Positions 26,208 through 35,013 of a stretch of 64,000 bases of DNA are shown here, piece after piece. How positions within the stretch are numbered: position 1 is the stretch's first letter; each line of letters starts with the position of its first letter. A program made the translations under genes and the position numbers. Below the pieces are notes generated by a model. That model was not told where the DNA came from. It did not search any database and was given only the letters and a program-made list of their open reading frames with translations. Source of the DNA: Sutcliffiella tianshenii (GTDB lineage: Bacteria > Bacillota > Bacilli > Bacillales > Bacillaceae_I); NCBI RefSeq assembly GCF_016908565.1, contig NZ_JAFBED010000011.1, positions 25,604 through 89,603 on the forward strand, in the 5' to 3' direction.

Positions 26208-26958
26208 ACAAGGTTTTTATACATTTTGTGCGATTCCAAAACAGGATAACGAATTAACGCTTGGAAACGTGGAACTCGAAGGCCAGTCCACTCCCTTGCA
26301 ATTGATCGACTATAAAGAATTCTCCATGGTAGTTGCAAACGCCCCAATCAAAATCTATCACCCGAAAAAAGACAATCTGCTCACCCACCAATCTGTGGTC
26401 TCCTCCATGATGGAAATATCCTCTGTCATCCCTATGAGTTTTGGGAATGTATTTGAATCAGAGGCGGATGTGCAATTTTTAATGAAGTCCTTGCACGATG
26501 AGTTTGTTGAGATTTTCACCAAAATAGAAAATAAAATTGAAGTCGGTTTGAAGATCTTGGGTAAAGATGAATGGCTGAAAAGTGAAATCAATAAAAATCA
26601 AAAGGCAATCAAGCTGAAAGAGAAAATCAAGGGGAAATCTGAAGCAGCCTCCTATTATGAACGCATCGAGCTGGGTGATATGGCACAGCGTTTCATGAAG
26701 GAAAAAATGCAAGCGTGTATGAAGGAAATCTTCCTGCCACTTGCGGAAAAAGCAGTTTCTGCCAAACAGAACGAAACGATTGGCGGGAAGATGCTGATCA
26801 ATGCTTCCTTTTTGATCGACCGTGAAGATGAAGCGCAATTTGACGAGCTTGTTAATGAACTATATGAAAAATGGTCCGATAAAGTGGAATTCAAATACAC
26901 AGGTCCATGGCCGGCATACAACTTCATTGATATTAAGCTGAAGGCGAAGAATGCTTAA
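26197..26958 (+). CDS. gvpF: Gas vesicle protein GvpF
   Basis: A 253-residue GvpL/GvpF-family protein, an assembly factor that binds GvpA. The N-terminal FYTFCAIP and the C-terminal TGPWPAYNFIDIKL motif (typical of the family) are both present, with a long charged helix in the middle. ATG 26197 follows TTGGAGGGAATAACA inside the end of gvpN. It overlaps gvpG by one base (TAATG). Confidence 0.95.
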   Translation: MESKQGFYTFCAIPKQDNELTLGNVELEGQSTPLQLIDYKEFSMVVANAPIKIYHPKKDNLLTHQSVVSSMMEISSVIPMSFGNVFESEADVQFLMKSLHDEFVEIFTKIENKIEVGLKILGKDEWLKSEINKNQKAIKLKEKIKGKSEAASYYERIELGDMAQRFMKEKMQACMKEIFLPLAEKAVSAKQNETIGGKMLINASFLIDREDEAQFDELVNELYEKWSDKVEFKYTGPWPAYNFIDIKLKAKNA

Positions 26959-27221
26959 TGATCCATAAGCTGTTGACCGGACCGATCGGCGCGCTCGTCA
27001 AGCTCGGTGAAAAGATACAGGAAGAAGTGGATAAAGAGCTGTATGATCTTGATACGATCCAGCAAAAGCTCGTCCAGCTTGAGATGATGGCTGAAATGGA
27101 TGAAATCACAGAAGAAGAACATGCCGCGCAGGAAGAAGTGCTACTTGAGCGATATGAGATAGCCAAGCTTCGTGAGCAACGGATGTTTGATGATATGAAG
27201 AAAAGAGATGGAGGTGTATAA
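26958..27221 (+). CDS. gvpG: Gas vesicle protein GvpG
   Basis: An 87-residue, highly helical acidic protein of the GvpG family. The N-terminal LLTGPIGALVKLGEKI is the family signature, followed by a Glu-rich coiled coil. The stop of gvpF and the ATG overlap in TAATG. GvpG is a minor or assembly protein essential in relatives. Confidence 0.94.
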   Translation: MIHKLLTGPIGALVKLGEKIQEEVDKELYDLDTIQQKLVQLEMMAEMDEITEEEHAAQEEVLLERYEIAKLREQRMFDDMKKRDGGV

Positions 27222-27224
27222 GTA

Positions 27225-28040
27225 ATGGAAGCTATCAGTACAGAACAGCTATTTTACTTATACGGATTAATCCCGGCTAAAGAAGTCGAAGAAAGACCAT
27301 TGGATGCGATTCAAGGAATTGATGATAAACATGAAATCTATACAAGGCAGCTTGGAGAGGTGTTGGCTGTCATGTGCAGATTGGACGCCGAGGAATACTC
27401 GGAGGCTGCTATCGAGGAGAAAATGAACGATATGGAGTGGCTGAAAACGAAAGCTTATCATCACCATGAAACCTTGGCCACCCTGCATGAATCATACACA
27501 CTAGTTCCTCTTAAGTTTTGTACAATCTATAAGAGCGAAGAAAATCTGGCCCTGACCATCGAACAGCAAGAGAGCAAAATCACAAGTCTTTTTGCAGAGC
27601 TTGCCCACAAAGAAGAATGGAATCTGAAAATCTATTGTGAGGATGAAAAAATCAAAGAGGAAATCATGAATCATTCTCCAGCCATAAAAGAGCGGGAAGA
27701 AGAAATAGCCGCTTTAAGCCCAGGCAGGCAATTTTTTGAAAAGAAGAAGCTGAAGAACCTGATCGATCAAGAGACAACAGAAGCAAAGAGGAAAAGCTGT
27801 GATATCATCCACGAGCAACTTGGGCATCATTGTTCCGATTCGGCGGTAAAGAAAAATTGGAGCCAGGAGATGACAGGCAGAAAACAGGATATGAACTGGA
27901 ATGGAGTGTATCTGATTCCAAAGGAGAAGCGTGAGGAATTCATCCAGGAACTTCAGCGTTTGAAAGAATCCCATACCGATACAGGGTTTACGATGGAATA
28001 TACAGGACCATGGCCTTGTTATTACTTTGCCAATCTATAG
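27225..28040 (+). CDS. gvpL: Gas vesicle protein GvpL
   Basis: A 271-residue GvpL/GvpF-family protein. It has the YLYGLIP N-terminus, a LVPLKFCTIYKSEENL middle motif and the EYTGPWPCYYFANL C-terminus. It is paralogous to GvpF two genes upstream. SD GGAGGTG, reading from the end of gvpG, precedes ATG. Probably acts as an adaptor binding several other Gvp proteins. Confidence 0.95.
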   Translation: MEAISTEQLFYLYGLIPAKEVEERPLDAIQGIDDKHEIYTRQLGEVLAVMCRLDAEEYSEAAIEEKMNDMEWLKTKAYHHHETLATLHESYTLVPLKFCTIYKSEENLALTIEQQESKITSLFAELAHKEEWNLKIYCEDEKIKEEIMNHSPAIKEREEEIAALSPGRQFFEKKKLKNLIDQETTEAKRKSCDIIHEQLGHHCSDSAVKKNWSQEMTGRKQDMNWNGVYLIPKEKREEFIQELQRLKESHTDTGFTMEYTGPWPCYYFANL

Positions 28041-28055
28041 AAGGAAGGGTTCACA

Positions 28056-28310
28056 ATGCCAGCACCTAATGGAGTAGATCCGAATCAAGATGTATCCTTG
28101 CTCGATATCCTGGATGTCATCCTCGACAAAGGGGTTGCCCTTAGAGGTGAGCTGATCATCTCGATAGCAGATATTGATTTAATCTATTTGGACTTGCGTC
28201 TGCTCATAACCTCCGTGGATAAACTCATGCAGACCAACGAGCGGAAAGTCATAGATGAGGAGGAAGAAGAATGGAACACCAGCCACAGAAAAGCGGTAGA
28301 ATCCAGCTAG
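28056..28310 (+). CDS. gvpS: Gas vesicle minor structural protein GvpS (GvpA-like)
   Basis: An 84-residue GvpA-family protein. The core LLDILDVILDKGVALRGELIIS-IADIDLIYLDLRLLITSVDK is clear, with an acidic tail unlike GvpA. Its place between gvpL and gvpK matches GvpS of B. megaterium. It overlaps gvpK by 40 bp in another frame. Confidence 0.92.
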   Translation: MPAPNGVDPNQDVSLLDILDVILDKGVALRGELIISIADIDLIYLDLRLLITSVDKLMQTNERKVIDEEEEEWNTSHRKAVESS

Positions 28311-28555
28311 ATCCGGATAATGTGGAACAAGGGCTTTCCCAATTGGTACTGACAGTGATTGAACTGTTAAGACAGTTGATTGAAAGGCATGCGTTGAGAC
28401 GCGTGGAGCGGGGCAATCTGACAGACGAGGAGATTGAAAAGCTCGGTACCGCATTAATGAATCTGGAATTGAAAATGGAAGATTTGAAAGAGATTTTCGA
28501 CTTGGATGATGAAGACTTGAACATAGACCTAGGACCCCTAGGGAACCTGTTGTAA
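28271..28555 (+). CDS. gvpK: Gas vesicle protein GvpK
   Basis: A 94-residue GvpK-family protein. Signature segments are LSQLVLTVIELLRQLIERHALRRVE and LGTALMNLELKMEDLKEIF. SD GAGGAGGAAG lies inside gvpS before this ATG. The 40-bp overlap with gvpS implies coupled translation. GvpK is an assembly factor in relatives. Confidence 0.95.
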   Translation: MEHQPQKSGRIQLDPDNVEQGLSQLVLTVIELLRQLIERHALRRVERGNLTDEEIEKLGTALMNLELKMEDLKEIFDLDDEDLNIDLGPLGNLL

Positions 28556-28585
28556 ACTTTTTGAGCAATTAAGGAGCTGTTAATT

Positions 28586-28888
28586 ATGTCCATGCAAACC
28601 CCGGGTCAATCTAGTAACCTAGTGGAAGTATTGGAAAAGATATTAGATAAAGGTGTCGTCATTGCAGGGGATATCAAAATTGGCCTTGCGGATGTCGAAC
28701 TGCTGACCATCAAAATCCGTCTGCTTGTTGCATCTGTCGATAAAGCAAAGGAAATCGGGATGGACTGGTGGGAGACAGACCCCTATTTCTCCTCCAAGCA
28801 GGCTACCCGTGATTTGGAGTCACAAAATGCAAAGCTGCTCGAGCGAATCGACCAGCTGGAAAAGCGTCTAGAAGCACCTAAAAAGTAA
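28586..28888 (+). CDS. gvpJ: Gas vesicle minor structural protein GvpJ (GvpA-like)
   Basis: A 100-residue GvpA-family protein. The core [44 protein letters not shown] is followed by a longer C-terminal helix (ESQNAKLLERIDQLEKRL), the hallmark of GvpJ. It is the last gene of the operon; gvpT and gvpU of B. megaterium are not present downstream. No separate terminator is seen before repeat arm B, which starts about 37 nt after its stop. Confidence 0.93.
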   Translation: MSMQTPGQSSNLVEVLEKILDKGVVIAGDIKIGLADVELLTIKIRLLVASVDKAKEIGMDWWETDPYFSSKQATRDLESQNAKLLERIDQLEKRLEAPKK

Positions 28889-28925
28889 TTGCCATTATTC
28901 TATTTTATTTAACTCTATAAACACC

Positions 28926-29053
28926 GCTGTTGATTTCCGCACTAGGCTTCGCTTTCCGCGGGGCGTTTGTGGAGCCTCCTCGGCTGCGCCTGTGGGGTCT
29001 CCACTAAACGCAACACCCGCCGGAGGTCTTCGCCTATTGCTCCAATCAACAGC
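28926..29053 (+). repeat. GC-rich palindromic repeat arm B (type 1)
   Basis: Almost identical to arm A and in the same orientation, with ends GCTGTTGATT / AATCAACAGC. It closes the gas vesicle block. It faces arm C (reverse orientation) across about 100 bp of AT-rich spacer, forming a convergent pair. Its hairpin may terminate gvp transcription. Confidence 0.9.
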
Positions 29054-29154
29054 TAGATTCTTTAAATCATCACTGGTTTTAAAAAGAGGCCCTTATATCA
29101 CAAAGGATACACCATAAAAATAGTATAGTGCAGACGGTATGTGCCACCTGTCAA

Positions 29155-29344
29155 CCCTGTTGATCGGAGTGCAGGGCGTGAGACTCCTCGAAAATGCCAG
29201 CATTTTCTTCGTGCGATGTATCGCTGCCGCAGCCTTCCTTGTCCTGCGGGAGATAGCGGTAGACTTGAGACCCCGCAGGCAAGGCCGAGGAGGCTCATGC
29301 ACCGCCCCGCGGAAAGCGAACGCCTGGAACGGAGATTGACAGGG
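29155..29344 (-). repeat. GC-rich palindromic repeat arm C (type 2, long form)
   Basis: Reverse-oriented arm of the type 2 group (GGAGTGCAGGGCGTGAGACTCC ... CGGAAAGCGAACGCCTGGAACGG). It carries an extra stretch at about 29189-29242 with the palindrome GAAAATGC-CA-GCATTTTC, shared with arm D but absent from arms H and I. No gene is supported between 28889 and 29469. Confidence 0.88.
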
Positions 29345-29469
29345 AGTAAGCAGAACACAATATTATTATATTTTTTAATATGATGAAAAAGCAACGGACT
29401 ATTTCGTTGCTTTTTTTTCTGTGTCTGAAAGTGGAATTATGCTAATCTAGTGGAAAGGGAGGGATGATG

Positions 29470-30231
29470 GTGGAGAAAATAGCTGTAATTACAGGTGCCA
29501 GTCGTTTAAGGGGAATCGGGGCTGCCATTTGCCGTGAACTTGCGGATGCAGGACACCACATTTTTTTTACATATTGGATGGACTACGACAGGACAATGCC
29601 ATGGGAAATGGAAAGCAACGAGCCTCTGCTGCTGAAAACCGAACTTGAGGCAAAAGGCGTAAAAACGGCGAGCCTGGAATTGGACTTGTCCCGCAGTGAT
29701 GCGGCAGAGCTGTTGATGGACGAGGTGCAAAAGCAGTTGGGGATGCCAGATATCCTGATCAATAATGCCGCCTATTCTACGAATAACGATTTTTCCGACT
29801 TGACTGCCGAAGAGCTGGATAAACATTATTTGGTTAATATCCGCGCCACCACTCTATTAAGTGTTCAATTTGCAAGAGTGTTTGATAAGCAGGCTGGAGG
29901 AAGGATCGTCAACCTTACATCCGGCCAATCACAGGGGCCGATGCCTGGGGAACTGGCATATGCTACAACAAAAGGGGCAGTCGATGCACTCACCCTGACT
30001 CTTTCTGCGGAATTGGCCCCATTGGGGATAACCGTCAATGCTGTAAATCCTGGCCCGACTGACACGGGGTGGATGACTGAATCCGTCAAAAGGGAGCTTG
30101 CGCCCATGTTTCCTTTTGGCAGGGTGGGAGAGCCACGCGATGTAGCAAGGACGATACGATTCCTCGTAAGCGATCAGGCGGATTGGATCACGGGACAGGT
30201 CATTCATTCAGAAGGCGGATTCAGGAGATAG
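29470..30231 (+). CDS. Short-chain dehydrogenase/reductase
   Basis: A 253-residue classical SDR, closest in pattern to 3-oxoacyl-ACP reductase-like enzymes. The cofactor motif TGASRLRGIG lies near residues 8-17, NNAAYS near 95, and the catalytic S/YxxxK is present (LTSGQS... AYATTKGA). The insertion YWMDYDRTMPWEM after the second beta strand is unusual for FabG. I chose GTG 29470, 7 nt after GGGAGGG; ATGs at 29464/29467 are too close to it. Substrate unknown. Confidence 0.88.
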   Translation: MEKIAVITGASRLRGIGAAICRELADAGHHIFFTYWMDYDRTMPWEMESNEPLLLKTELEAKGVKTASLELDLSRSDAAELLMDEVQKQLGMPDILINNAAYSTNNDFSDLTAEELDKHYLVNIRATTLLSVQFARVFDKQAGGRIVNLTSGQSQGPMPGELAYATTKGAVDALTLTLSAELAPLGITVNAVNPGPTDTGWMTESVKRELAPMFPFGRVGEPRDVARTIRFLVSDQADWITGQVIHSEGGFRR

Positions 30232-30237
30232 ATAAAA

Positions 30238-30282
30238 AAAGGCTCGTTTCACCACATTTTATGGTAAAACGAGCCTTTTCTT
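30238..30282. terminator. Bidirectional terminator SDR / rodA-like
   Basis: 12-bp stem AAAGGCTCGTTT (30238-30249) / AAACGAGCCTTT (30267-30278) with an inner ACCA/TGGT helix, A-run left and Ts right. Confidence 0.9.
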
Positions 30283-30305
30283 ATATGAATCTGCAATACT
30301 TCCAA

Positions 30306-31472
30306 TCAATCAAACATAAACTGCTTCGTCCTGTACTTCACACTCATGACAATTCCCATTGCAATCATATTGGTCAGCAAGGCACTGCCCCCATAGCTCA
30401 TGAACGGGAGCGCCAAACCGGTAATCGGCATCAATCCGATCGTCATGCCGATATTCTGGAAGATCTGAAAAGCAAAAAGTCCAATGACCCCTGTCACCAA
30501 GTAGGTGCCAAAAGGGTTATCACAGTGAATGGCAATCATGATCAATCTGTAGATCATAATAAAATAAATTGAAATGACGATTGTTGCCCCGACAAATCCA
30601 AACTCTTCCCCGATCAAAGCAAAGATGAAGTCAGTCTGCACCTCGGGTATTCTGCCGCTTTGTGACTGGACTCCCTCTAACAGACCGCGTCCTGACACTT
30701 GTCCTGCCCCGATACCCTTCAGCGCTTCCGTCAATTGGAATCCATAGGAGGACGCATATTCCTCCCTGCTTAACCAGCCGTATATACGTTCAAGCTGATG
30801 AGGTTCGATGAATTTGGTGAAAAGTTCAAAATTATAATTATGCAGATAGACCAGTGTCCCTAACACTGAAATGATGAATCCCGCCAACAGCGACAATACT
30901 TTCCAGGAGGTACCGCTGATGAATATCATGGTGATCATGATCGCTGCTATTACCAGTGCCGTACCAAGGTCTGGCTGTTTCAGAATCAGCAGGAAAGGCG
31001 GCATCGAATAGGCGATCAGTTTAATGACCACGATAGGCGGAGTCTTAAAGTCCAACTCATGCTTTTCTTTCACCCATTTATTGATGACCCCTGCCAGGAT
31101 GATGAGTAAAAATATTTTCATGAACTCCGAGGGCTGAAGCATGAAGCCCCCAAGATTAATCCAACGTTGTGAACCGTTTCGGACCGTCCCGAATAACTCG
31201 ACGGCTACCAAGAGAATCAGTCCGAGCGTATAGAAGGGAAGGGCAAGGTTCTCCAACAGCTCATAGTCAAAGAACATAATGGAAACCATGATTCCAACCC
31301 CGATGATGTACCAAACAATCTGCCGTTTAAAAAAGTAAAAAGGGTCATTTGCAAAATACTGACCCGAAGCACTATATACTGCCACTAAACTTATAATAAA
31401 AAGTAAAAACAGCAGAAATAACAACGTATAATCGACCCGACTATACTCTAGCTTGTTATTTTCTGTCCCCAT
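30306..31472 (-). CDS. FtsW/RodA/SpoVE-family peptidoglycan polymerase
   Basis: A 388-residue SEDS protein with about ten transmembrane segments, expected to be a glycosyltransferase polymerising lipid II. Visible SEDS features are AVYSAS in the first helix, the loop RWINLGGFMLQPSEFMK, QPDLGTALV and TDFIFALIGEEFG, and the C-terminal MTIGLMPITGLALPFMSYGGSAL. Start ATG follows AGAGGAGACA located inside the upstream paralogue; the two overlap by 25 bp. Closer to RodA than FtsW by overall look; exact role (rod growth, sporulation) unclear. Confidence 0.9.
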   Translation of the reverse strand: MGTENNKLEYSRVDYTLLFLLFLLFIISLVAVYSASGQYFANDPFYFFKRQIVWYIIGVGIMVSIMFFDYELLENLALPFYTLGLILLVAVELFGTVRNGSQRWINLGGFMLQPSEFMKIFLLIILAGVINKWVKEKHELDFKTPPIVVIKLIAYSMPPFLLILKQPDLGTALVIAAIMITMIFISGTSWKVLSLLAGFIISVLGTLVYLHNYNFELFTKFIEPHQLERIYGWLSREEYASSYGFQLTEALKGIGAGQVSGRGLLEGVQSQSGRIPEVQTDFIFALIGEEFGFVGATIVISIYFIMIYRLIMIAIHCDNPFGTYLVTGVIGLFAFQIFQNIGMTIGLMPITGLALPFMSYGGSALLTNMIAMGIVMSVKYRTKQFMFD

Positions 31473-32602
31473 GATGTTTGTGTCTCCTCTCGAGCCTCAA
31501 TAGCCAGTTTTGCATGTTTCGATAGGTGGACCAAAATTCCTGCCGCAAAAATCGTAATCAGCAAGGAAGAACCGCCATAGCTGATAAATGGCAGTGTTAT
31601 CCCTGTGATAGGTAACATCCCATTGACAGCTCCGGCATTCATGAATACTTGAATGCTGATCTGGAAAGTGATCCCGAATGCAAGAAGCTTGCCAAATGGA
31701 TCTTTGATGGCAACCCCTATGCGGACACCCCGAACTAGTACAATCAAGTACAAAATAAAGAGAAATATCACGCCGAACATACCCAATTCCTCTGAAATGA
31801 CAGCCAGGATAAAGTCTGTGTGTGCCTCAGGAAGGTAACCAAGCTTCTGTATCCCTTGAGCGAGGCCCCTTCCCCACAAACCACCTTCACCAATGGCAAT
31901 ATAGGAGTTGATCAATTGATAGCCATCTCCACCTGCATCGGCAAAAGGATCGACAAAAGAGGTCAATCGTTTTAGCCGGTAGGTGGCTGTAGTGGCCAAT
32001 AATCCAATGACGCCTATCGCCACTGTACCTAACATGAGAATATGCTTCAATCTTGCCCCTGAACAGATCAATATTGCGCCGCAGCCTCCGATGATTGCGG
32101 TCGCTGTCCCCAAGTCGGGCTGTTGCATCAACAATACGAAGATCAGTCCCAAAACCAGAAGTGGCGGAGAAACCCCTTTTTTAAATTGATGTATGTATGG
32201 CTGCTTCCGAGCATAAACCCTTGCGAAATAAATCAGCATCCCGAGCTTTGCAATCTCGGCTGGTTGAATGGTGAAACTTCCTACCGGGAACCAGCTTCGC
32301 GCTCCGTTTACTTCTTTTCCTATTCCAGGAATCAATACTAATAGTAAGAGGAGAATGATTACTGCAAGCATGAGTGGAGTGAATCTATCGTATACCTTAT
32401 ATGGAATGATGATGGCGGCGATAAAGACGGGAATTCCTACGTAGAGCCAGACCTTCTGCCGGTTAAAGAAATAACTCGCATCATCATAAGTCTCCAGGCC
32501 AAAAAGCATCCCTGCACTGTATATCATGACCAGACCATAGACACATAACAAAACAAGTGCTGTAATCAAAATCCAATCTAGCTTTTTAAAATGTGTAATC
32601 AT
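31448..32602 (-). CDS. FtsW/RodA/SpoVE-family peptidoglycan polymerase (paralogue)
   Basis: A 384-residue SEDS protein. It has VMIYSAGM in the first helix, the RSWFPVGSFTIQPAEIAKLG loop, QPDLGTATAI, TDFILAVISEELG and GMLPITGITLPFISYGGSSL. ATG 32600-32602 follows AAAGGAG; the longer frame to 32701 is not supported by an SD. It is upstream of, and overlaps, the paralogue at 30306, so the pair is co-translated. No class B PBP partner lies beside it. Confidence 0.9.
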   Translation of the reverse strand: MITHFKKLDWILITALVLLCVYGLVMIYSAGMLFGLETYDDASYFFNRQKVWLYVGIPVFIAAIIIPYKVYDRFTPLMLAVIILLLLLVLIPGIGKEVNGARSWFPVGSFTIQPAEIAKLGMLIYFARVYARKQPYIHQFKKGVSPPLLVLGLIFVLLMQQPDLGTATAIIGGCGAILICSGARLKHILMLGTVAIGVIGLLATTATYRLKRLTSFVDPFADAGGDGYQLINSYIAIGEGGLWGRGLAQGIQKLGYLPEAHTDFILAVISEELGMFGVIFLFILYLIVLVRGVRIGVAIKDPFGKLLAFGITFQISIQVFMNAGAVNGMLPITGITLPFISYGGSSLLITIFAAGILVHLSKHAKLAIEAREETQTSWGQKITS

Positions 32603-32705
32603 TATATAAACTCCTTTAAAACAAAAGAATCTCCCAAAATAATTATACAATACAAGAGGGTATGATGATATGAAAAGTATATTACAATTACATACAGCCA
32701 AACAA

Positions 32706-32733
32706 AAAGAAGCTATGAATCTCTAGCTTCTTT
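32706..32733 (-). terminator. Terminator of ABC/sigma operon
   Basis: Perfect 10-bp stem AAAGAAGCTA (32706-32715) / TAGCTTCTTT (32724-32733). Read leftward it ends in Ts. The stop codon of the last gene lies at the edge of the stem. Confidence 0.85.
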
Positions 32734-33592
32734 GATGGATTGATTGTTTTCGTATGAAGAATGCATCCTCCATGGTGGGAGGGGTATTTACAAAACCTGG
32801 GGCGGGCTTTTGTTGTGCTGCGCATTTTACAAGCAGGCCTTTGGGAAGGCGACCGGCATATACGATAAGATGCCTTTTTGAAAAGTCATCATAGTCCTCG
32901 TCTTGCAGTTCCCCCTTCCAAACACTTGAAGGGAGGTTCGCTTTCCACATGGCCTTACTTCCTGAAAATAGGAATGCACCGCGATTCATCCATAGTACGG
33001 AATGGCAAATTTCCTCCCATTCATTCAGTTCATGTGTGGCCACGACAATGACACATTGTGAAGAAAGAGTAGTTAAATAGTTCAACAGACATTTGCGTTC
33101 ATGAATATCCAAAAAGTTTAATGGTTCATCCAAAAATATATACCGGGGCCTTCCGATGAAAGCCTGGGCAAGTGCCAATCTTTGCTGCATACCCTGGGAA
33201 AGTCTTTTGATCTTTTTCTTGGCCACATCCTCCAGATGGAAAACCCGAAGCAATTCTTTTGTTTGCTGCAAGGCAAAAGACTTCCCGATTCCCTTGAGCT
33301 GAGACATATACAGCATCAATTTATAGGGGGTATAGTCTTGATATAGTTCTATGCCGGTTGGGACAAATCCGATTTTGCTGCGCACTTGTACAAGATTGTG
33401 GTCCATTGTATCACCGTCGTATTGAATGGCCCCCTTAGGAGCGGTGAAGGCCGTCGCCAACAGATGAAGCAGTGTCGATTTTCCGGAACCATTGTTACCT
33501 ACAAGTATGTTTATCCCATTATTCATTGTAAGGTCATCAATGGACAATGAAAAATTTTTGTAGCTCCAATTCAGGTCTTTTATCGTAATCAT
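32723..33592 (-). CDS. ABC transporter ATP-binding protein (second of operon)
   Basis: A 289-residue ABC ATPase. Walker A is GNNGSGKST near residue 33, the signature is LSQGMQQRLALAQA, and Walker B is YIFLDEP followed by LNFLD. The C-terminal 70 residues are an extra domain. The start at ATG 33592 begins the typical MITIKDLNWSY; the frame to 33700 overlaps the preceding gene. It lies 13 bp after the membrane protein gene at 33606, probably its partner permease. Confidence 0.9.
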   Translation of the reverse strand: MITIKDLNWSYKNFSLSIDDLTMNNGINILVGNNGSGKSTLLHLLATAFTAPKGAIQYDGDTMDHNLVQVRSKIGFVPTGIELYQDYTPYKLMLYMSQLKGIGKSFALQQTKELLRVFHLEDVAKKKIKRLSQGMQQRLALAQAFIGRPRYIFLDEPLNFLDIHERKCLLNYLTTLSSQCVIVVATHELNEWEEICHSVLWMNRGAFLFSGSKAMWKANLPSSVWKGELQDEDYDDFSKRHLIVYAGRLPKGLLVKCAAQQKPAPGFVNTPPTMEDAFFIRKQSIHQRS

Positions 33593-33605
33593 AAGGATGA
33601 CCCCG

Positions 33606-34418
33606 TTATTGTTCCATGGATTGAAGTACCAGACTTCTTCTGAATGCATGGAAGAGGAGTAAAATTCCCAGAATGACCATTGCTCCTTGAATACTTGCAA
33701 TCTGGCTGGATGAGATACTCAGTCGATAGGACATATCCCTGACCATGATGGTACCGATGAATATGGCGATCCATGATACCAATCCCATCCCAAACCCTAT
33801 TTTCACACCTTTGTTCATCATGCAGTAGGCAAACACACCGAATATGAATATGGCTGGTGCAATCCAATGCAATAAGAACGGCAGCAGATAGAACTGCGAC
33901 ATGACAAAGCTAAGATAGATCGAACTGACCAGGCCAAAAAGAAGGTTCATGGCAAATATGATGATCATCCTGCTCAATAGAAGCAAAGCAGGAGGGAATG
34001 GCGTAATCCCTTCAATGGTGCGCATCTGCTTGTTCCAGGTCTGATAGGTATAAAATACTCCTACCAGCATGGAAAGGGGGATGGCAAACATATAGAAAAC
34101 AGGTGCACTTGAAACATCGACACTGGAAGTATAAAGGGTGAGCATGATGAAAATGATGGTGCTGGCCACCCAGAAATGCCATTGATAAAAGGATACCTGT
34201 GCCTTCAGTTGGGAAATGAGCGAAGGTGCCTTTGCTTCGTATTGAAACTCTTCCAAGTCTTCATTGGAAATCTGATTAAAAGCAGGCTGCAGGGCTGCAA
34301 GCAAGGCTTTTGTATCCTGACTTGTCGGCGTTTTTACAATATATGAAGAAAACATATCCTTCATTTCATCTTCTAGTTGATATAGCTCTTGGTCGTTCTG
34401 ATGCTGATGTTCCTTCAT
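33606..34418 (-). CDS. Six-TM membrane protein following ECF sigma factor
   Basis: A 270-residue protein with an acidic soluble N-terminus (about residues 1-90) and six hydrophobic segments. It overlaps the sigma factor gene by 53 bp and is followed by an ABC ATPase. It could be an anti-sigma factor, an ABC permease subunit, or both; no zinc-binding anti-sigma motif (HxxxCxxC) is visible. I do not recognise a named family. Confidence 0.75.
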   Translation of the reverse strand: MKEHQHQNDQELYQLEDEMKDMFSSYIVKTPTSQDTKALLAALQPAFNQISNEDLEEFQYEAKAPSLISQLKAQVSFYQWHFWVASTIIFIMLTLYTSSVDVSSAPVFYMFAIPLSMLVGVFYTYQTWNKQMRTIEGITPFPPALLLLSRMIIIFAMNLLFGLVSSIYLSFVMSQFYLLPFLLHWIAPAIFIFGVFAYCMMNKGVKIGFGMGLVSWIAIFIGTIMVRDMSYRLSISSSQIASIQGAMVILGILLLFHAFRRSLVLQSMEQ

Positions 34419-34977
34419 TACTCTCCGCCTCCTTTTCCATTTCTTTGGATAATACCCCTTTTAATTTCTTTAAAGCATGGAACAGGTTGGACTTGACTGT
34501 TCCCAATGGAATATCCAATATCTCTGCAATTTCCTTCAATTTCAAATCCTGATAAAAGCGCAATATGACAATCTGCTGTTGTGCTTGGGATAAAGTGCCA
34601 AGGGACGACAATACTTCTTTGCGGGTTTCCTGCCGTTCATATATCTCCGTGACAGACGCTTTATGGTCAATGGAGATCGGCATTTCATCTTTAGCGGTTC
34701 CTTCCGTCCGATATTGGGCGCTTCGCCAAAAATCCCTGCATAGGTTGGATGCAACCCGATATAGCCAAGCCTTCGGATAGGTTGGGATACTCTTTATCTG
34801 CAACTGTTTAATCAGTCGGATAAATGTTTCCTGCACAATATCTTCTGCTTTTTTTGAATCCTTCAATAGTCTCTCCACATACTGGTGAATCGCTGCATGG
34901 TATCGATGGACAAAGGCTTCAAAAGCTGCCTGATTTCCTTCAGCCATCTGTTCGAGCAGCTGTTCATCACTGATCAC
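34366..34977 (-). CDS. ECF-type RNA polymerase sigma factor
   Basis: A 203-residue sigma-70-family ECF factor. The region 2 motif is EDIVQETFIRLIKQL (near 44-58) and AWLYRVASNLCRDFWR follows. Region 4 is LSQAQQQIVILRFYQDLKLKEIAEILDIPLGTVKSNLFHALKKLK. A charged C-terminal tail of about 25 residues (EKEAESNEG...) is unusual. Start GTG follows AAAAGGAGGG. It overlaps the downstream membrane protein by 53 bp. The target promoter is unknown. Confidence 0.93.
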   Translation of the reverse strand: MISDEQLLEQMAEGNQAAFEAFVHRYHAAIHQYVERLLKDSKKAEDIVQETFIRLIKQLQIKSIPTYPKAWLYRVASNLCRDFWRSAQYRTEGTAKDEMPISIDHKASVTEIYERQETRKEVLSSLGTLSQAQQQIVILRFYQDLKLKEIAEILDIPLGTVKSNLFHALKKLKGVLSKEMEKEAESNEGTSASERPRAISTRR

Positions 34978-35013
34978 AGTGCATCCCTCCTTTTAGTAAA
35001 ATCTTTTCTCTTT

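Noticed and set aside
29139..29394. Frames on both strands over arm C
   Set aside because: They translate the palindromic repeat itself, not a gene.
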